Assembly (NCBI GenBank): GCA_017458125.1
Contig: JAFTGB010000023.1
Coordinates: forward strand, 1-63,046
Length of the DNA: 63,046 nucleotides
Direction: 5' to 3'
DNA from: Prevotella sp.
Lineage (GTDB): Bacteria; Bacteroidota; Bacteroidia; Bacteroidales; Bacteroidaceae
The notes beneath the pieces were generated by a model. That model was not told the DNA's origin. It made no database searches and worked only from the letters and a program-made list of their open reading frames with translations. The translations under genes and the position numbers were made by a program. This document shows, piece by piece, positions 1 through 7,935 of this stretch (positions are counted from its first letter, which is position 1; each line of letters begins with the position of its first letter).

Positions 1-70
1 GATGATACTTGGTTTCAGGAAGGTTATTAATTCTTTCCTTGTGTTGCATGATGCTATTTATGTTTATTTT

Positions 71-213
71 ATCAACCACCCCCGACCCCTCCTTTCCAAG
101 GAGGGGAGAGTGGCGGCCATCTCCAACCATACTCGGTTTACTCCTTTTTCCCCCCCTTCCTTGAAGTTCCTTCTTCTCCCCTCCTTTCCAAGGAGGGGTA
201 GGGGGTGGTTGAT
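71..213. repeat. Inverted-repeat intergenic element (MITE-like), copy 1
   Basis: Two 36-bp arms (71-106 and 178-213) are inverted copies of each other at about 32 of 36 positions. They enclose 71 bp in which I see no gene. Each arm contains its own hairpin, CCCCTCCTT-tcc-AAGGAGGGG, and an outer ATCAACCACCCCC end. The element stops 4 bp before the GH2 stop codon, so it could also end that transcript. A related pair with the arms in the opposite order lies at 26681-26788. Positions 1-70 show nothing I can name. Confidence 0.7.
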
Positions 214-216
214 ACC

Positions 217-3078
217 CTACTCAAAGTGTAGTATAGCGTTGATTTTCCCTTTGCCTTTGCTCCAGTAGGGCTGGGCGGAGGGACCGTTGAGGTCGGTGGT
301 GTTCACCTTGTTGCGCACAGCAGGGATGACCTTCAGGATGCTGAGGCCTGTCTCGGGCAGGGTGTAGAGCAGGTGGTCACGCCCATCGCGCGGGGTGTAG
401 ACACCTATCTTGCTGCCCATCGTCTCCAGACCAATCTTGCCTTCAGTAGTTTGCAGCTGCATCCACTTCACATCGGCAAAATAGCCCTTGAATTCAGGAT
501 ACTCGAACGACTCGCCCGGGATGGGGTCGTTGTAGTCGTTGTGCCACAATCCATACTGCGGACCCTCCATGCGGTTCTGCCACACGCGGTAGGGACCCTT
601 GCCCACCCACGTCTTGCTCTTCACCTTGTCCTCGGGGTAGTCGAAGCAGATACCCATCAGGTCTACCACACCGTTGAAGTAGTAGTCGGCGTTCATATAC
701 AGTCCGCCGTCCTTCAGGAAGCGGTAGGTCACTTTCTCCAGTGAACCGTGGATGTAGTTGGCCACCAGCGTGCTATCAGAAACGGTAAAGCCTGCAAAGG
801 CGCCCTGGTCTTTGTATTCAGTATACTGCGTCTTCTTGTCGAAGGCCTCCTTGTCATCGTGGTTGTAGAAACCATCGTCTGAGCGGTCTGAGCGCTTGGC
901 GGCAATGAAGCGTGGACCATTGGCGAACGAGAACGCTTTGCCACTGACGCTGACGCCCATCAGACGACCTGTCTTCTTGTCAAAGGTGTACTGGCGATTA
1001 CCATTGCTGACCGTCAGCTTGTCAGCATCCTCCTGCGTGGTGTATGTCTGCGTGTTCTGACGCAAAGCCTGTATACTCAGGTTGTTAAGCTTTACCATGT
1101 GTCTTTTGCGCCATGTAAATATCTCTTGACCGTGCGGGTTGATAGCGGTCAGCTCTATCACGTCGGCATCGGTTTTACCCATATTTAGTTTCCCTGTTTT
1201 GCCTGGTTCCACATTAGGCGAAGTGAACTTGCCTTCCTTCAATACCTTTACTTTAGTCTCACCGTATGCCGGCATCTCCAGCAGACGGTAGCTAAACTGG
1301 CAGTCTTTCAGATTAGTGAAGTCGTAGCAGTTTTTGACGTATATGTCATAATCCCACGTCACCTGTACAGGACTCCACACCTCGCGGATGGTATGGAACG
1401 AGCCCTCTTTCTCCATGTGTGGCCCTACGATGCCGTCGGCGCCGAAGTTACCCATACAGTCTACGATGTTGTTCATATCCGTGCGCACCACGCCCTGGTC
1501 CATCAGGTCCCAGAGAAAGCCGCCGGCACAGCGAGGATTCGACATCATCAGCTTCCAATAGTCCTTCAGTCCGGCTCCGTGACCTCCGTCGTAAAGACCA
1601 TGCAAGAACTCGGTGGGCATGAAGATTTCTTTCTGCCGCATATACTCCGACGTCTCGCCCCACGAACGGTAGTGCTTGGTCTCGAAGCCGTTGCGGTTGG
1701 CCCAGGGGTAGAGCACCACGCGTTGCTGCGGGTCGAACTTCGTGAACACTGGCTCCAGCTCGTAGTTGAAGCCACCCTCGTTGCCGTTGCTCCAGAAGAT
1801 GATGCTGGGATGGTTGACATCGCGCGTCACCATCTCCTCCACCGTCTGGCTTCCGATGATGGTGTTGTGCGCCCAGTGCCAGCCAGGTTGCTCGCACTCT
1901 ACGTAGAGACCCAACGAGTCGCAGGCATCCAGAAACTCTGGGTCGGCAGGGTAGTGGCTCAGTCGCACGGCATTCATATTCATGCTTTTGATCAGCAGCA
2001 CGTCCTCGATGTTCTTCTGCTTCGACAGGGTGCGACCCGTCTCAGGACGGAACGAGTGGCGGTTGGCGCCCTTCACGATGACCTTCTGCCCATTAATAAA
2101 CAGACCGTCCTCCTTGCAGCCGTAGACGTGATTGCCCGTCTCCTTTCTGCTGGCTGCTGATGCAGGATAGCTATGGCGATACTCGATGGTGCGGAAACCG
2201 AAGCGCTGACGTTCTATGTGCAGCGTCTTGCCCTCGGCATTCTTCAGGGTAAAGACAGCGGTATAGAGGTTCGGCTGTTCGGCATTCCACGCCTTGATGC
2301 CCTTCGCATTGAAGTCTACCTTGGCACCATCGCTGCTGATGGGGAAGGCGGGGCTTTGCGCCACCTTCTTGCCATTAGCGTCGATAATATCAACGCCTAC
2401 TGAACAACCAGGCAGGGCGCGGTTCAGGAAGACGTCGGCCATGAACCTCCCGTCGTGTCTGGCGTCGATGGCCACACGGCTGATGTTCTGGGCAGGCTTG
2501 CTGATAACAAACACTGGGCGCCAGATGCCTCCGAAGTTCCAGTAGTCAGCGCGACGCTCGGCCAGGTTCACCTGCGGCACGGTGCTCTCCTTCAGCACCT
2601 CTACCTCTAAGCGGTTCTTCTTCTTGCCAAAGAACACGCGGTCGCTGACGTCCATCGTATGGCGGGTAAAGCCGCCGTGATAGGTACCGTTCCCCGCCTT
2701 GCGTCCGTTAATCTGCACACGTATCTCCGTAAAGGCGGCCTCGAAGACCAGCAGAATCTGTCTACCCTGCCACTCCTCGGGCAGCGTAAACTCATGTTTA
2801 TACAAACCTTTCTCGTCGGCAATACCCTCTGGTGTTGCCTTGCCGTAGAAGCGCATGCCGTACTGGTAGGTGCCAAAGCCCTGCAGCTCCCAGCACGACG
2901 GTACACCAATCTTGGTCCACTTACCACTATTTCGCCCATCCGTGCACTGAAAGTCCCACTGCACCATGTCGTCGCAGCCGTGTCCGCTCAGGTACTGCCG
3001 CTGTGTCTCCACCATGGTCTGCGCCTGCACTGCCAGAGCCGTCAGCCCCAGCACTGCCAAAAGAAAAGTTCGTCTCAT
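217..3078 (-). CDS. Glycoside hydrolase family 2 protein (beta-galactosidase-like)
   Basis: Predicted exported GH2 enzyme of 953 residues, removing terminal beta-linked sugars such as galactose from oligosaccharides. The start is placed at MRRTFLLAVLG, which begins a clean signal peptide ending near VQAQ; an upstream in-frame ATG at 3114 would put 12 poorly signal-like residues in front. The jelly-roll domain comes first, then the TIM barrel with the family acid/base Glu in FWSNGNEGG (about residue 431) and the likely nucleophile Glu in MPTEFLHG (about 488), then a C-terminal beta-sandwich region. It is the last gene of the PUL, 60 bp after GH97. Its start codon lies in a 15-bp inverted repeat (3068-3112). 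Beta-galactosidase is the best guess; GH2 also includes mannosidases and glucuronidases, so the sugar is not certain. Confidence 0.85.
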   Translation of the reverse strand: MRRTFLLAVLGLTALAVQAQTMVETQRQYLSGHGCDDMVQWDFQCTDGRNSGKWTKIGVPSCWELQGFGTYQYGMRFYGKATPEGIADEKGLYKHEFTLPEEWQGRQILLVFEAAFTEIRVQINGRKAGNGTYHGGFTRHTMDVSDRVFFGKKKNRLEVEVLKESTVPQVNLAERRADYWNFGGIWRPVFVISKPAQNISRVAIDARHDGRFMADVFLNRALPGCSVGVDIIDANGKKVAQSPAFPISSDGAKVDFNAKGIKAWNAEQPNLYTAVFTLKNAEGKTLHIERQRFGFRTIEYRHSYPASAASRKETGNHVYGCKEDGLFINGQKVIVKGANRHSFRPETGRTLSKQKNIEDVLLIKSMNMNAVRLSHYPADPEFLDACDSLGLYVECEQPGWHWAHNTIIGSQTVEEMVTRDVNHPSIIFWSNGNEGGFNYELEPVFTKFDPQQRVVLYPWANRNGFETKHYRSWGETSEYMRQKEIFMPTEFLHGLYDGGHGAGLKDYWKLMMSNPRCAGGFLWDLMDQGVVRTDMNNIVDCMGNFGADGIVGPHMEKEGSFHTIREVWSPVQVTWDYDIYVKNCYDFTNLKDCQFSYRLLEMPAYGETKVKVLKEGKFTSPNVEPGKTGKLNMGKTDADVIELTAINPHGQEIFTWRKRHMVKLNNLSIQALRQNTQTYTTQEDADKLTVSNGNRQYTFDKKTGRLMGVSVSGKAFSFANGPRFIAAKRSDRSDDGFYNHDDKEAFDKKTQYTEYKDQGAFAGFTVSDSTLVANYIHGSLEKVTYRFLKDGGLYMNADYYFNGVVDLMGICFDYPEDKVKSKTWVGKGPYRVWQNRMEGPQYGLWHNDYNDPIPGESFEYPEFKGYFADVKWMQLQTTEGKIGLETMGSKIGVYTPRDGRDHLLYTLPETGLSILKVIPAVRNKVNTTDLNGPSAQPYWSKGKGKINAILHFE

Positions 3079-3123
3079 ATATTGCAATATATTATTTATA
3101 TATGAGACGAACACTATAGTGTT
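3068..3123 (-). promoter_or_regulatory. Inverted repeats covering the GH2 start codon
   Basis: A perfect 15-bp inverted repeat (3068-3082 with 3098-3112, 15-nt loop) includes the GH2 ATG at 3076-3078. A second perfect palindrome, AACACTATAGTGTT, sits at 3110-3123. Together they fill most of the 60-bp gap between GH97 and GH2. In the mRNA the first would hide the start codon in a stem. What it does is inference. Confidence 0.6.
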
Positions 3124-3138
3124 TTGTCACCAGCGCCC

Positions 3139-5124
3139 CTACTCGGTCAGGATGAGGCCGCCCAAGGGCTGCATGGTCACTTTGGTCTGGCCGTTCTTGC
3201 CTATCTTCAGCGTCTTCAGGGCGGGTTGCGCCTTGCCCTTCTTCTGCGGCAGGTCGGTGTAGTATCTGACCGTCTTGCCGGCCAGCATGGGCAGCGACAG
3301 CGTCAGCGTCAGCGGCTGGCCGGTGCCGTTTAGTCCGCCCACATACCAGCGCCCTGCCGTGCGGCGGGCCAGCACGACGTACTGCGTGGGGTAGCCGTCG
3401 ATGTACTGCACCTCGTCCCACGTCGTGGGCAGCTGGCGCAGGAAGTCCAGTTCAAACGCGGGCAGCTCCGTCAGGTTGTTGGGGTACAGGGCCACGCAGT
3501 TGACGCTGGTCTGCAGTACGATGGCCGTAGCCATTTCGAAGATGTCGGTGGTGTGTCGCTCGTGGCGGCTCCGGTTGTCGCGGCTCATGTGGTGGTTCAT
3601 CATCACGCCGCCCCAGTCGAGGGCTGCCACGGCGTTGCGGGCAAAGGGGTGCATGGTCAGCTCGAAGCCCTCGCGCTTGGCGTGGTGCTCGTTGAAGAAG
3701 ACGTTCTCAGACGCCAGCGCGGCCTCCGATGCCACGAAGTTGGGATACATGCGCTCCCAGCCGCGCGGCAGCGTGCAGCCGTGGAACACCACCTGCAGTC
3801 CGTAGCGGTTGGCGTCGGCCAGTATGTCCTCGTAGAGCTGCATCATCTGCTGCTTGTCGCTGCCGAAGAAGTCGACCTTGATGCCCTTGATGCCCGTCTT
3901 TTGCAGCCATGCCATCTCGCTGTTGCGGGCTTGTGCCGTGTTCATCCTGTTGCGTGGCCCCTGCGGGGCGTCGTTCCAATAGCCGTTGGAGTTGTACCAC
4001 AGCAGCAGGCTGACCCCTTTCCGGCGGGCGTAGTCTGCCAGCCGCACTATGCCGTCGCGGCCGATGCGCGTGTCCCACCAGTTGTCCACCAGCACGTATT
4101 CGTAGCCCATGGCAGCGGCAGTGTCAACCATCCTGACCTGGTCGTCGTAGTTGATGGACTCGTCCTGCCACACCAGCCACGACCACGTGTAGCGTCCCGC
4201 CTTGTAGGGCTGTGTGGCCTCGTAGCGCGGCTCCACCACGTCGTACGCTATGGTAGTCTCGACGATGGGTTTCAGCGTGGTGCCCACGGTGATGGTGCGC
4301 CACGGCGTGCTGGCGGGCAGCGACAGGCCGGCCCACGGACTGCCCATGCCTTGCATCTCGTCCTTGTTGGGGAAGGCTATGGTGTAGCCCTTGTCGGCAT
4401 CGTAGTCGCTGAGGTGCGAAGCCACGTAGCCGCCGTCCACGCCGGTCTCGCTGACGAGGAGCCAGAAGTGAGAGGTCTGGGGTGAGAGGTTAGAAGTTTG
4501 GGGTATTTTAAACAGGCAGGGAAAGGTGAAACCCTCGCCGAAGGCCGAGTGGTCGGTCATCGGGGCATCGGCCTTGTACTCCTCCTCGTAGCTGGGCTTA
4601 GTGCGCTGCCACCCCACCATGGGCAGGCTTTGCGGACAGAGGAACGTAGTGGTGCCCTCGGGCAGTCGGAAGGCCGACGCCTCGCCGCGGACGATGGCCG
4701 ACAGGCGGCTGCCGTCGGCTTTGGGCTGCAAGGTGTAGCGGTAGGCGATGTCGTTGTCCGACACGCAGAAGGTGACCGTCAGCGGCAGTCCGTCGGCGTT
4801 GGTGTAGGTCAGCTCGGTCTGCTGTGCCACGTAGTGCACCGTCGACGCCTTGGTGCGCGTCATGGTGTAGGTGCGGTCGATACGGCTTTCGCGGCATGCC
4901 TTGTAGGTCAGTCCACGGGTGAAGTCGCCGATGTCGGTCGTCAGTCCCAGTGCCGACGGCAGCAGCACCGTCCGTCCGTCGTAGCTGACGCTGTAAGTCA
5001 GGCGTCCGCCCTCGTCGCCGATGGTTACTACGAGCCGCCCGTCGGGCGACGTAATGGTGGTCTCTGCCTGCACGGTCATGGTGAGCAGCAGGAGCAGCAG
5101 GGTGGTCAGTAGTCGTGTCATCAT
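3139..5124 (-). CDS. Glycoside hydrolase family 97 (alpha-galactosidase or alpha-glucosidase)
   Basis: Predicted exported GH97 enzyme of 661 residues, within the usual family size. The start is one of two adjacent ATGs (5124 or 5121) before the signal peptide MTRLLTTLLLLLLTMTVQA; a promoter -7 box at 5144-5151 excludes the longer reading frame that opens at 5220. The N-terminal beta-sandwich is followed by a TIM barrel with IKGIKVDFFGSDKQ (about residue 416). An Asp at this place is typical of retaining GH97 members (alpha-galactosidases), whereas inverting SusB-type alpha-glucosidases use a different Glu arrangement, so alpha-galactosidase is slightly favoured. It has its own promoter and putative operator and is followed by GH2, which would suit removal of galactose from decorated xylan. 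The family call is solid; substrate specificity is inference. Confidence 0.88.
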   Translation of the reverse strand: MMTRLLTTLLLLLLTMTVQAETTITSPDGRLVVTIGDEGGRLTYSVSYDGRTVLLPSALGLTTDIGDFTRGLTYKACRESRIDRTYTMTRTKASTVHYVAQQTELTYTNADGLPLTVTFCVSDNDIAYRYTLQPKADGSRLSAIVRGEASAFRLPEGTTTFLCPQSLPMVGWQRTKPSYEEEYKADAPMTDHSAFGEGFTFPCLFKIPQTSNLSPQTSHFWLLVSETGVDGGYVASHLSDYDADKGYTIAFPNKDEMQGMGSPWAGLSLPASTPWRTITVGTTLKPIVETTIAYDVVEPRYEATQPYKAGRYTWSWLVWQDESINYDDQVRMVDTAAAMGYEYVLVDNWWDTRIGRDGIVRLADYARRKGVSLLLWYNSNGYWNDAPQGPRNRMNTAQARNSEMAWLQKTGIKGIKVDFFGSDKQQMMQLYEDILADANRYGLQVVFHGCTLPRGWERMYPNFVASEAALASENVFFNEHHAKREGFELTMHPFARNAVAALDWGGVMMNHHMSRDNRSRHERHTTDIFEMATAIVLQTSVNCVALYPNNLTELPAFELDFLRQLPTTWDEVQYIDGYPTQYVVLARRTAGRWYVGGLNGTGQPLTLTLSLPMLAGKTVRYYTDLPQKKGKAQPALKTLKIGKNGQTKVTMQPLGGLILTE

Positions 5125-5143
5125 GTGTCGTATTCTTTTGCGG

Positions 5144-5175
5144 CAAAGGTAGGCATTATTTGGCGTACCTCCAAA
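5144..5175 (-). promoter_or_regulatory. Promoter of GH97 (Bacteroidetes sigma type)
   Basis: The minus strand reads TACCTTTG (-7 box, 5144-5151) and TTTG (-33 box, 5172-5175), 20 nt apart, which fits the Bacteroidetes consensus. Predicted transcription begins near 5137, giving a leader of roughly 13 nt and supporting the ATG at 5124. Confidence 0.75.
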
Positions 5176-5195
5176 CAAATGTCTCAAAACTTGCG

Positions 5196-5220
5196 GATGA
5201 GACATATTGAAACGTCTCAT
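5196..5220. promoter_or_regulatory. Putative regulator operator, GH97 promoter
   Basis: GATGAGACATATTGAAACGT (5196-5215) runs into GTCTCAT, making a 7-bp inverted repeat (5197-5203 with 5214-5220). It lies about 45 bp upstream of the GH97 -7 box. Close copies occur at 5466-5485 and, on the other strand, at 14429-14448, about 42 bp from the SusC -7 box. I infer it binds the AraC domain of the hybrid regulator at 18017-21874. Confidence 0.55.
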
Positions 5221-5245
5221 GCCGGATTATGATACAAAAAAACAG

Positions 5246-5304
5246 CCCTCACCCACAACACCCACAACACCTACATCAAGTGTTGTGGGTGTTGTGGGTG
5301 AGGG
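5246..5304. repeat. Perfect 25-bp palindrome (GTGTTGTGGGTG family)
   Basis: Arms 5246-5270 and 5280-5304 are perfect inverted copies with a 9-nt loop. It could end transcription of the xylanase operon, although no clean T-tract follows on the minus strand. A degenerate member of the same family lies at 28224-28274, just before the VirE gene. Confidence 0.8.
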
Positions 5305-5352
5305 ATAAAAAAGTTATTGGCTATATATTATGCGCGCGTGCGCGTGAGAATG

Positions 5353-5426
5353 CTGACCATCAGAAATATTTTCCTGACCATGGGAATTTTATTTCTGACC
5401 ATCAGAATTTCGCTGATGAGCCTCAC
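5353..5426. repeat. Four-unit 21-bp repeat array in the GH97/xylanase gap
   Basis: The cores CTGACCATCAG (5353), CTGACCATGGG (5374), CTGACCATCAG (5395) and ATGAGCCTCAC (5416) are spaced exactly 21 bp apart. The same periodicity and core occur in frame inside the VirE gene at 28534-28607. Here the gap between xylanase stop and GH97 start shows no convincing gene, so the array appears noncoding. Confidence 0.7.
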
Positions 5427-5465
5427 AAAAAAATCCCTGCCGTCCGGAGACAGCAGGGAACAGTT

Positions 5466-5485
5466 GATGAGACATACAGAAACGT
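5466..5485. promoter_or_regulatory. Second putative operator copy
   Basis: GATGAGACATACAGAAACGT matches the GH97 operator at 5196-5215 in 18 of 20 positions and has the same orientation, 270 bp away. It abuts the xylanase stop codon. The palindrome and 21-bp repeats lie between the two copies. Confidence 0.45.
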
Positions 5486-7908
5486 TATTTCACCGTTTCG
5501 CTGACATTGTTTTTCTCATAGAAAGCCTTGTAGTCGGTACCGCCGTACTGCAGACCCAAGTCCTCGCCGGCCAGTCCGTCGCAGACGCCCTTGTAGGCCC
5601 ACTTGCGCAGGAACGAAGCGTCGAACAGGTTGGGCTTCTCGCCCTTCAGCCAGTACTCGTGCTCGTCGTCGGCATCGGTGAGCGACCAGATGGTGATGCC
5701 GCTCTGCTGGGCCTCGGGAACATTCTCGAAGTACGACTCGAAGATGGTCTTATATGCATCGCTCTGGGCCTTGTACTGGGCTGCCGAGGGCGACGAGGTG
5801 CTGAGCGATACGTCGAGCTCGGTGACGCGGACGAGCTTGCCCGTGGCAGCCAGCTCCTTGAACTGCTTGTCCACCTTGGCGCGCAGGTCGGCCACCTTCT
5901 GAGCGTTATTGTCAGCGTCGTCGCTGGTGCCGCTGAGCGTGATGTGCATCTGCGTGCCTATGCCGTCGACGATGGCCGAGCCGTTGGCAGCGTCGATATC
6001 CTTGACAAACTTAATGGCGGCGGCGCGCTTCGAGTCGCTGGTCTCCAGATTGTAGTCGTTGTAGAACAGCTTGGTCTCAGCAGGCAGATACTGACGGGCA
6101 AACTGGAACGCCTTCACGGCGTAGTCCTTGACGTAGTAGCCCCAGTAGAAGTGGCCGGGTCCCCAGTTGAGCTGTAGTCCGTTGTCGGTGTCCTCGGTGG
6201 GCGTGCCGTCGTAGTGCGTGCCGTCGTCGTCGGTCCAGGAGCCGCCGAAGACGCCGTCCACACCGCGAACCTTGTTGTCGCCGTCGGTGATGGCCTCATT
6301 GATGACGTCGTAGCCTACGGGTACAATGCCCTCGTCGGCCAGGTGGGCGGCCATACCCTTCACCCACGACTCCATGGCGCCGAGCAGTATCTCGCGCTTC
6401 TCCTCCGGGGTCTTGAAGGTGTAGACCATCTTGGTGGCGCGGTGGCGTGCTGACGACTCGCCCTCCTCGCTGACCTTCGTCACGCGCACGTTGTCAATGT
6501 AGTAGGTTACGCCGGGCAGCTTGCCTAAGTCGATGAAGAAGCGCCAGGTGGCAGCACCGTCGACGAAGTCGTGACTGTAGTTCTGCATGATGTAGTTGAT
6601 TTCCATCCAGCCGTTAGAGGTTTCAAACGACTCCGTCCAGCTCGACTGGTTGCCCGTCCAGTTGACCCACGGCCACTGGTTGCTGATTTCGTTGCCCGAG
6701 GGGTACGACACGCGGGCCTGTCCGGCCTGGTCGCTCTTGATGAAGAACGAGATGCGCACCTGCTCGCCGGGGAAGGTGGGGATGGTCGGGGTAGTCACCT
6801 GGCAGTCCCAGTAGTTGGCTGACGATGCCGAGGTTGTAGCCTTCAGCACGTGACTGCCGTCCACGGCGTCGCTGGCTTCCACGACCTCTATGCCGTCACC
6901 GGCGTTGTTGATAGTCCAACCCTCGGTGCCGTTCTCGAATGAGCCGTTGTCGCAGTAGTTGGTGGGACCGGTCTTCTTCTCGCCGAACTCCACGTCGTCA
7001 ATCCAGTAGGTGGCAGCGTCGGCACCGGTGTTGATGCACAGGCGTGTGTAGCTGTTGCCACCGTCGTCCTCGAAGGTGATTTCCTTCTCAAACGTGAACC
7101 AGCTGGTGCCTACCTCCTTGGTCTCGTAGCCCACGGCGGGGTAGCTGCCGCTGGGCTGCTGCACGCAGCACTGCACGCGGCCTGTGCCGTCGGTGCGCAC
7201 CTTGAAGCGCAGCACGTAGGTCTTGCCGGCCTCCAACGGGTTGGGCAGGTCCTGGCAGAACTGTACGTCCCACTGGTTGCCACCCTTGGGCACGGTAATC
7301 TTGGCGGCACCCGAGCCGTCGACACCGCCCGTGGCGTCCCATTCGCGCTGTGAGTCGCCGCCCCAGCCCATCCAGCTGGACAGGTCGCTGTCGAACGAGC
7401 CGTTCTTCAGCACGCTGGCAATGTCGCCGTCGGTCTCAATGGTGATGACGGGGGCGATGAGCGACTTCAGGTAGTTCTGGTTCTGCTGGGTGTGCCAGAA
7501 GAAGTTATGGCCGTAGAGTGCCAAGCCGTCTTTCTTCAGCTGCTTCAGTGCGGGATCCAGGTTGGCGAAGTTCAGTGCGCCGGAGTTGGTGACGATGGCA
7601 TCCATCTTCATGGCGTTGCCCCACGTCACCATCTGGAAGTTGGCAGTGGCCAGCTCGTGGCGGCCGTCCTCACCCATGTAGATGTCCTTGCCCACGCCTA
7701 ATCCGAGCTTCATGTTGGGATGGTGCTTAGCAGAGTAGACCTTGATGTCGTCGTAGTTGGCCAGCACCTCTTTCACGGCGAGGGGTATCTCGTCCTTGGT
7801 GACGCCGTTGTGTCCGTCGGGCGTTCCCCACTCCATAATCTGGTCTTTGCAGCCGGTGAGCAGCATGGTCGATGCTACTACTGGCAATAGGATTTTATTG
7901 ATTTTCAT
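5485..7908 (-). CDS. GH10 endo-beta-1,4-xylanase with CBM insertion, lipoprotein
   Basis: Predicted outer-membrane lipoprotein of 807 residues (MKINKILLPVVASTMLLTGC lipobox) that cuts the xylan backbone at the cell surface. The GH10 barrel is split. Its first part (about residues 45-150) has the substrate-binding HNFFWHTQ. Then come two beta-sandwich modules (roughly 155-315 and 320-485, each opening with NGSF and a Trp-rich stretch, CBM4/22-like). The rest of the barrel follows, with the acid/base Glu in YDVINEAI (about 536) and the nucleophile Glu in VTELDVS (about 697). This layout is known from Prevotella and Bacteroides PUL xylanases (Xyn10C type). It is last in the SusC-SusD-SGBP-xylanase operon, 27 bp after its neighbour. 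GH10 is about twice normal length because of the insert. Confidence 0.95.
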   Translation of the reverse strand: MKINKILLPVVASTMLLTGCKDQIMEWGTPDGHNGVTKDEIPLAVKEVLANYDDIKVYSAKHHPNMKLGLGVGKDIYMGEDGRHELATANFQMVTWGNAMKMDAIVTNSGALNFANLDPALKQLKKDGLALYGHNFFWHTQQNQNYLKSLIAPVITIETDGDIASVLKNGSFDSDLSSWMGWGGDSQREWDATGGVDGSGAAKITVPKGGNQWDVQFCQDLPNPLEAGKTYVLRFKVRTDGTGRVQCCVQQPSGSYPAVGYETKEVGTSWFTFEKEITFEDDGGNSYTRLCINTGADAATYWIDDVEFGEKKTGPTNYCDNGSFENGTEGWTINNAGDGIEVVEASDAVDGSHVLKATTSASSANYWDCQVTTPTIPTFPGEQVRISFFIKSDQAGQARVSYPSGNEISNQWPWVNWTGNQSSWTESFETSNGWMEINYIMQNYSHDFVDGAATWRFFIDLGKLPGVTYYIDNVRVTKVSEEGESSARHRATKMVYTFKTPEEKREILLGAMESWVKGMAAHLADEGIVPVGYDVINEAITDGDNKVRGVDGVFGGSWTDDDGTHYDGTPTEDTDNGLQLNWGPGHFYWGYYVKDYAVKAFQFARQYLPAETKLFYNDYNLETSDSKRAAAIKFVKDIDAANGSAIVDGIGTQMHITLSGTSDDADNNAQKVADLRAKVDKQFKELAATGKLVRVTELDVSLSTSSPSAAQYKAQSDAYKTIFESYFENVPEAQQSGITIWSLTDADDEHEYWLKGEKPNLFDASFLRKWAYKGVCDGLAGEDLGLQYGGTDYKAFYEKNNVSETVK

Positions 7909-7935
7909 AATGGATATACTTTTTAAAACAGGTGG

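Noticed and set aside
3083-3097. Invertible promoter (phase switch) between the GH2 inverted repeats
   Set aside because: Only 15 bp lie between the arms, no recombinase gene is near and no promoter is seen inside.
5229-5504. Open frame of 91 codons across the xylanase/GH97 gap
   Set aside because: It is made almost only of the palindrome and the 21-bp repeat, overlaps the xylanase end and has no upstream signals. It may be a relic, not a gene.
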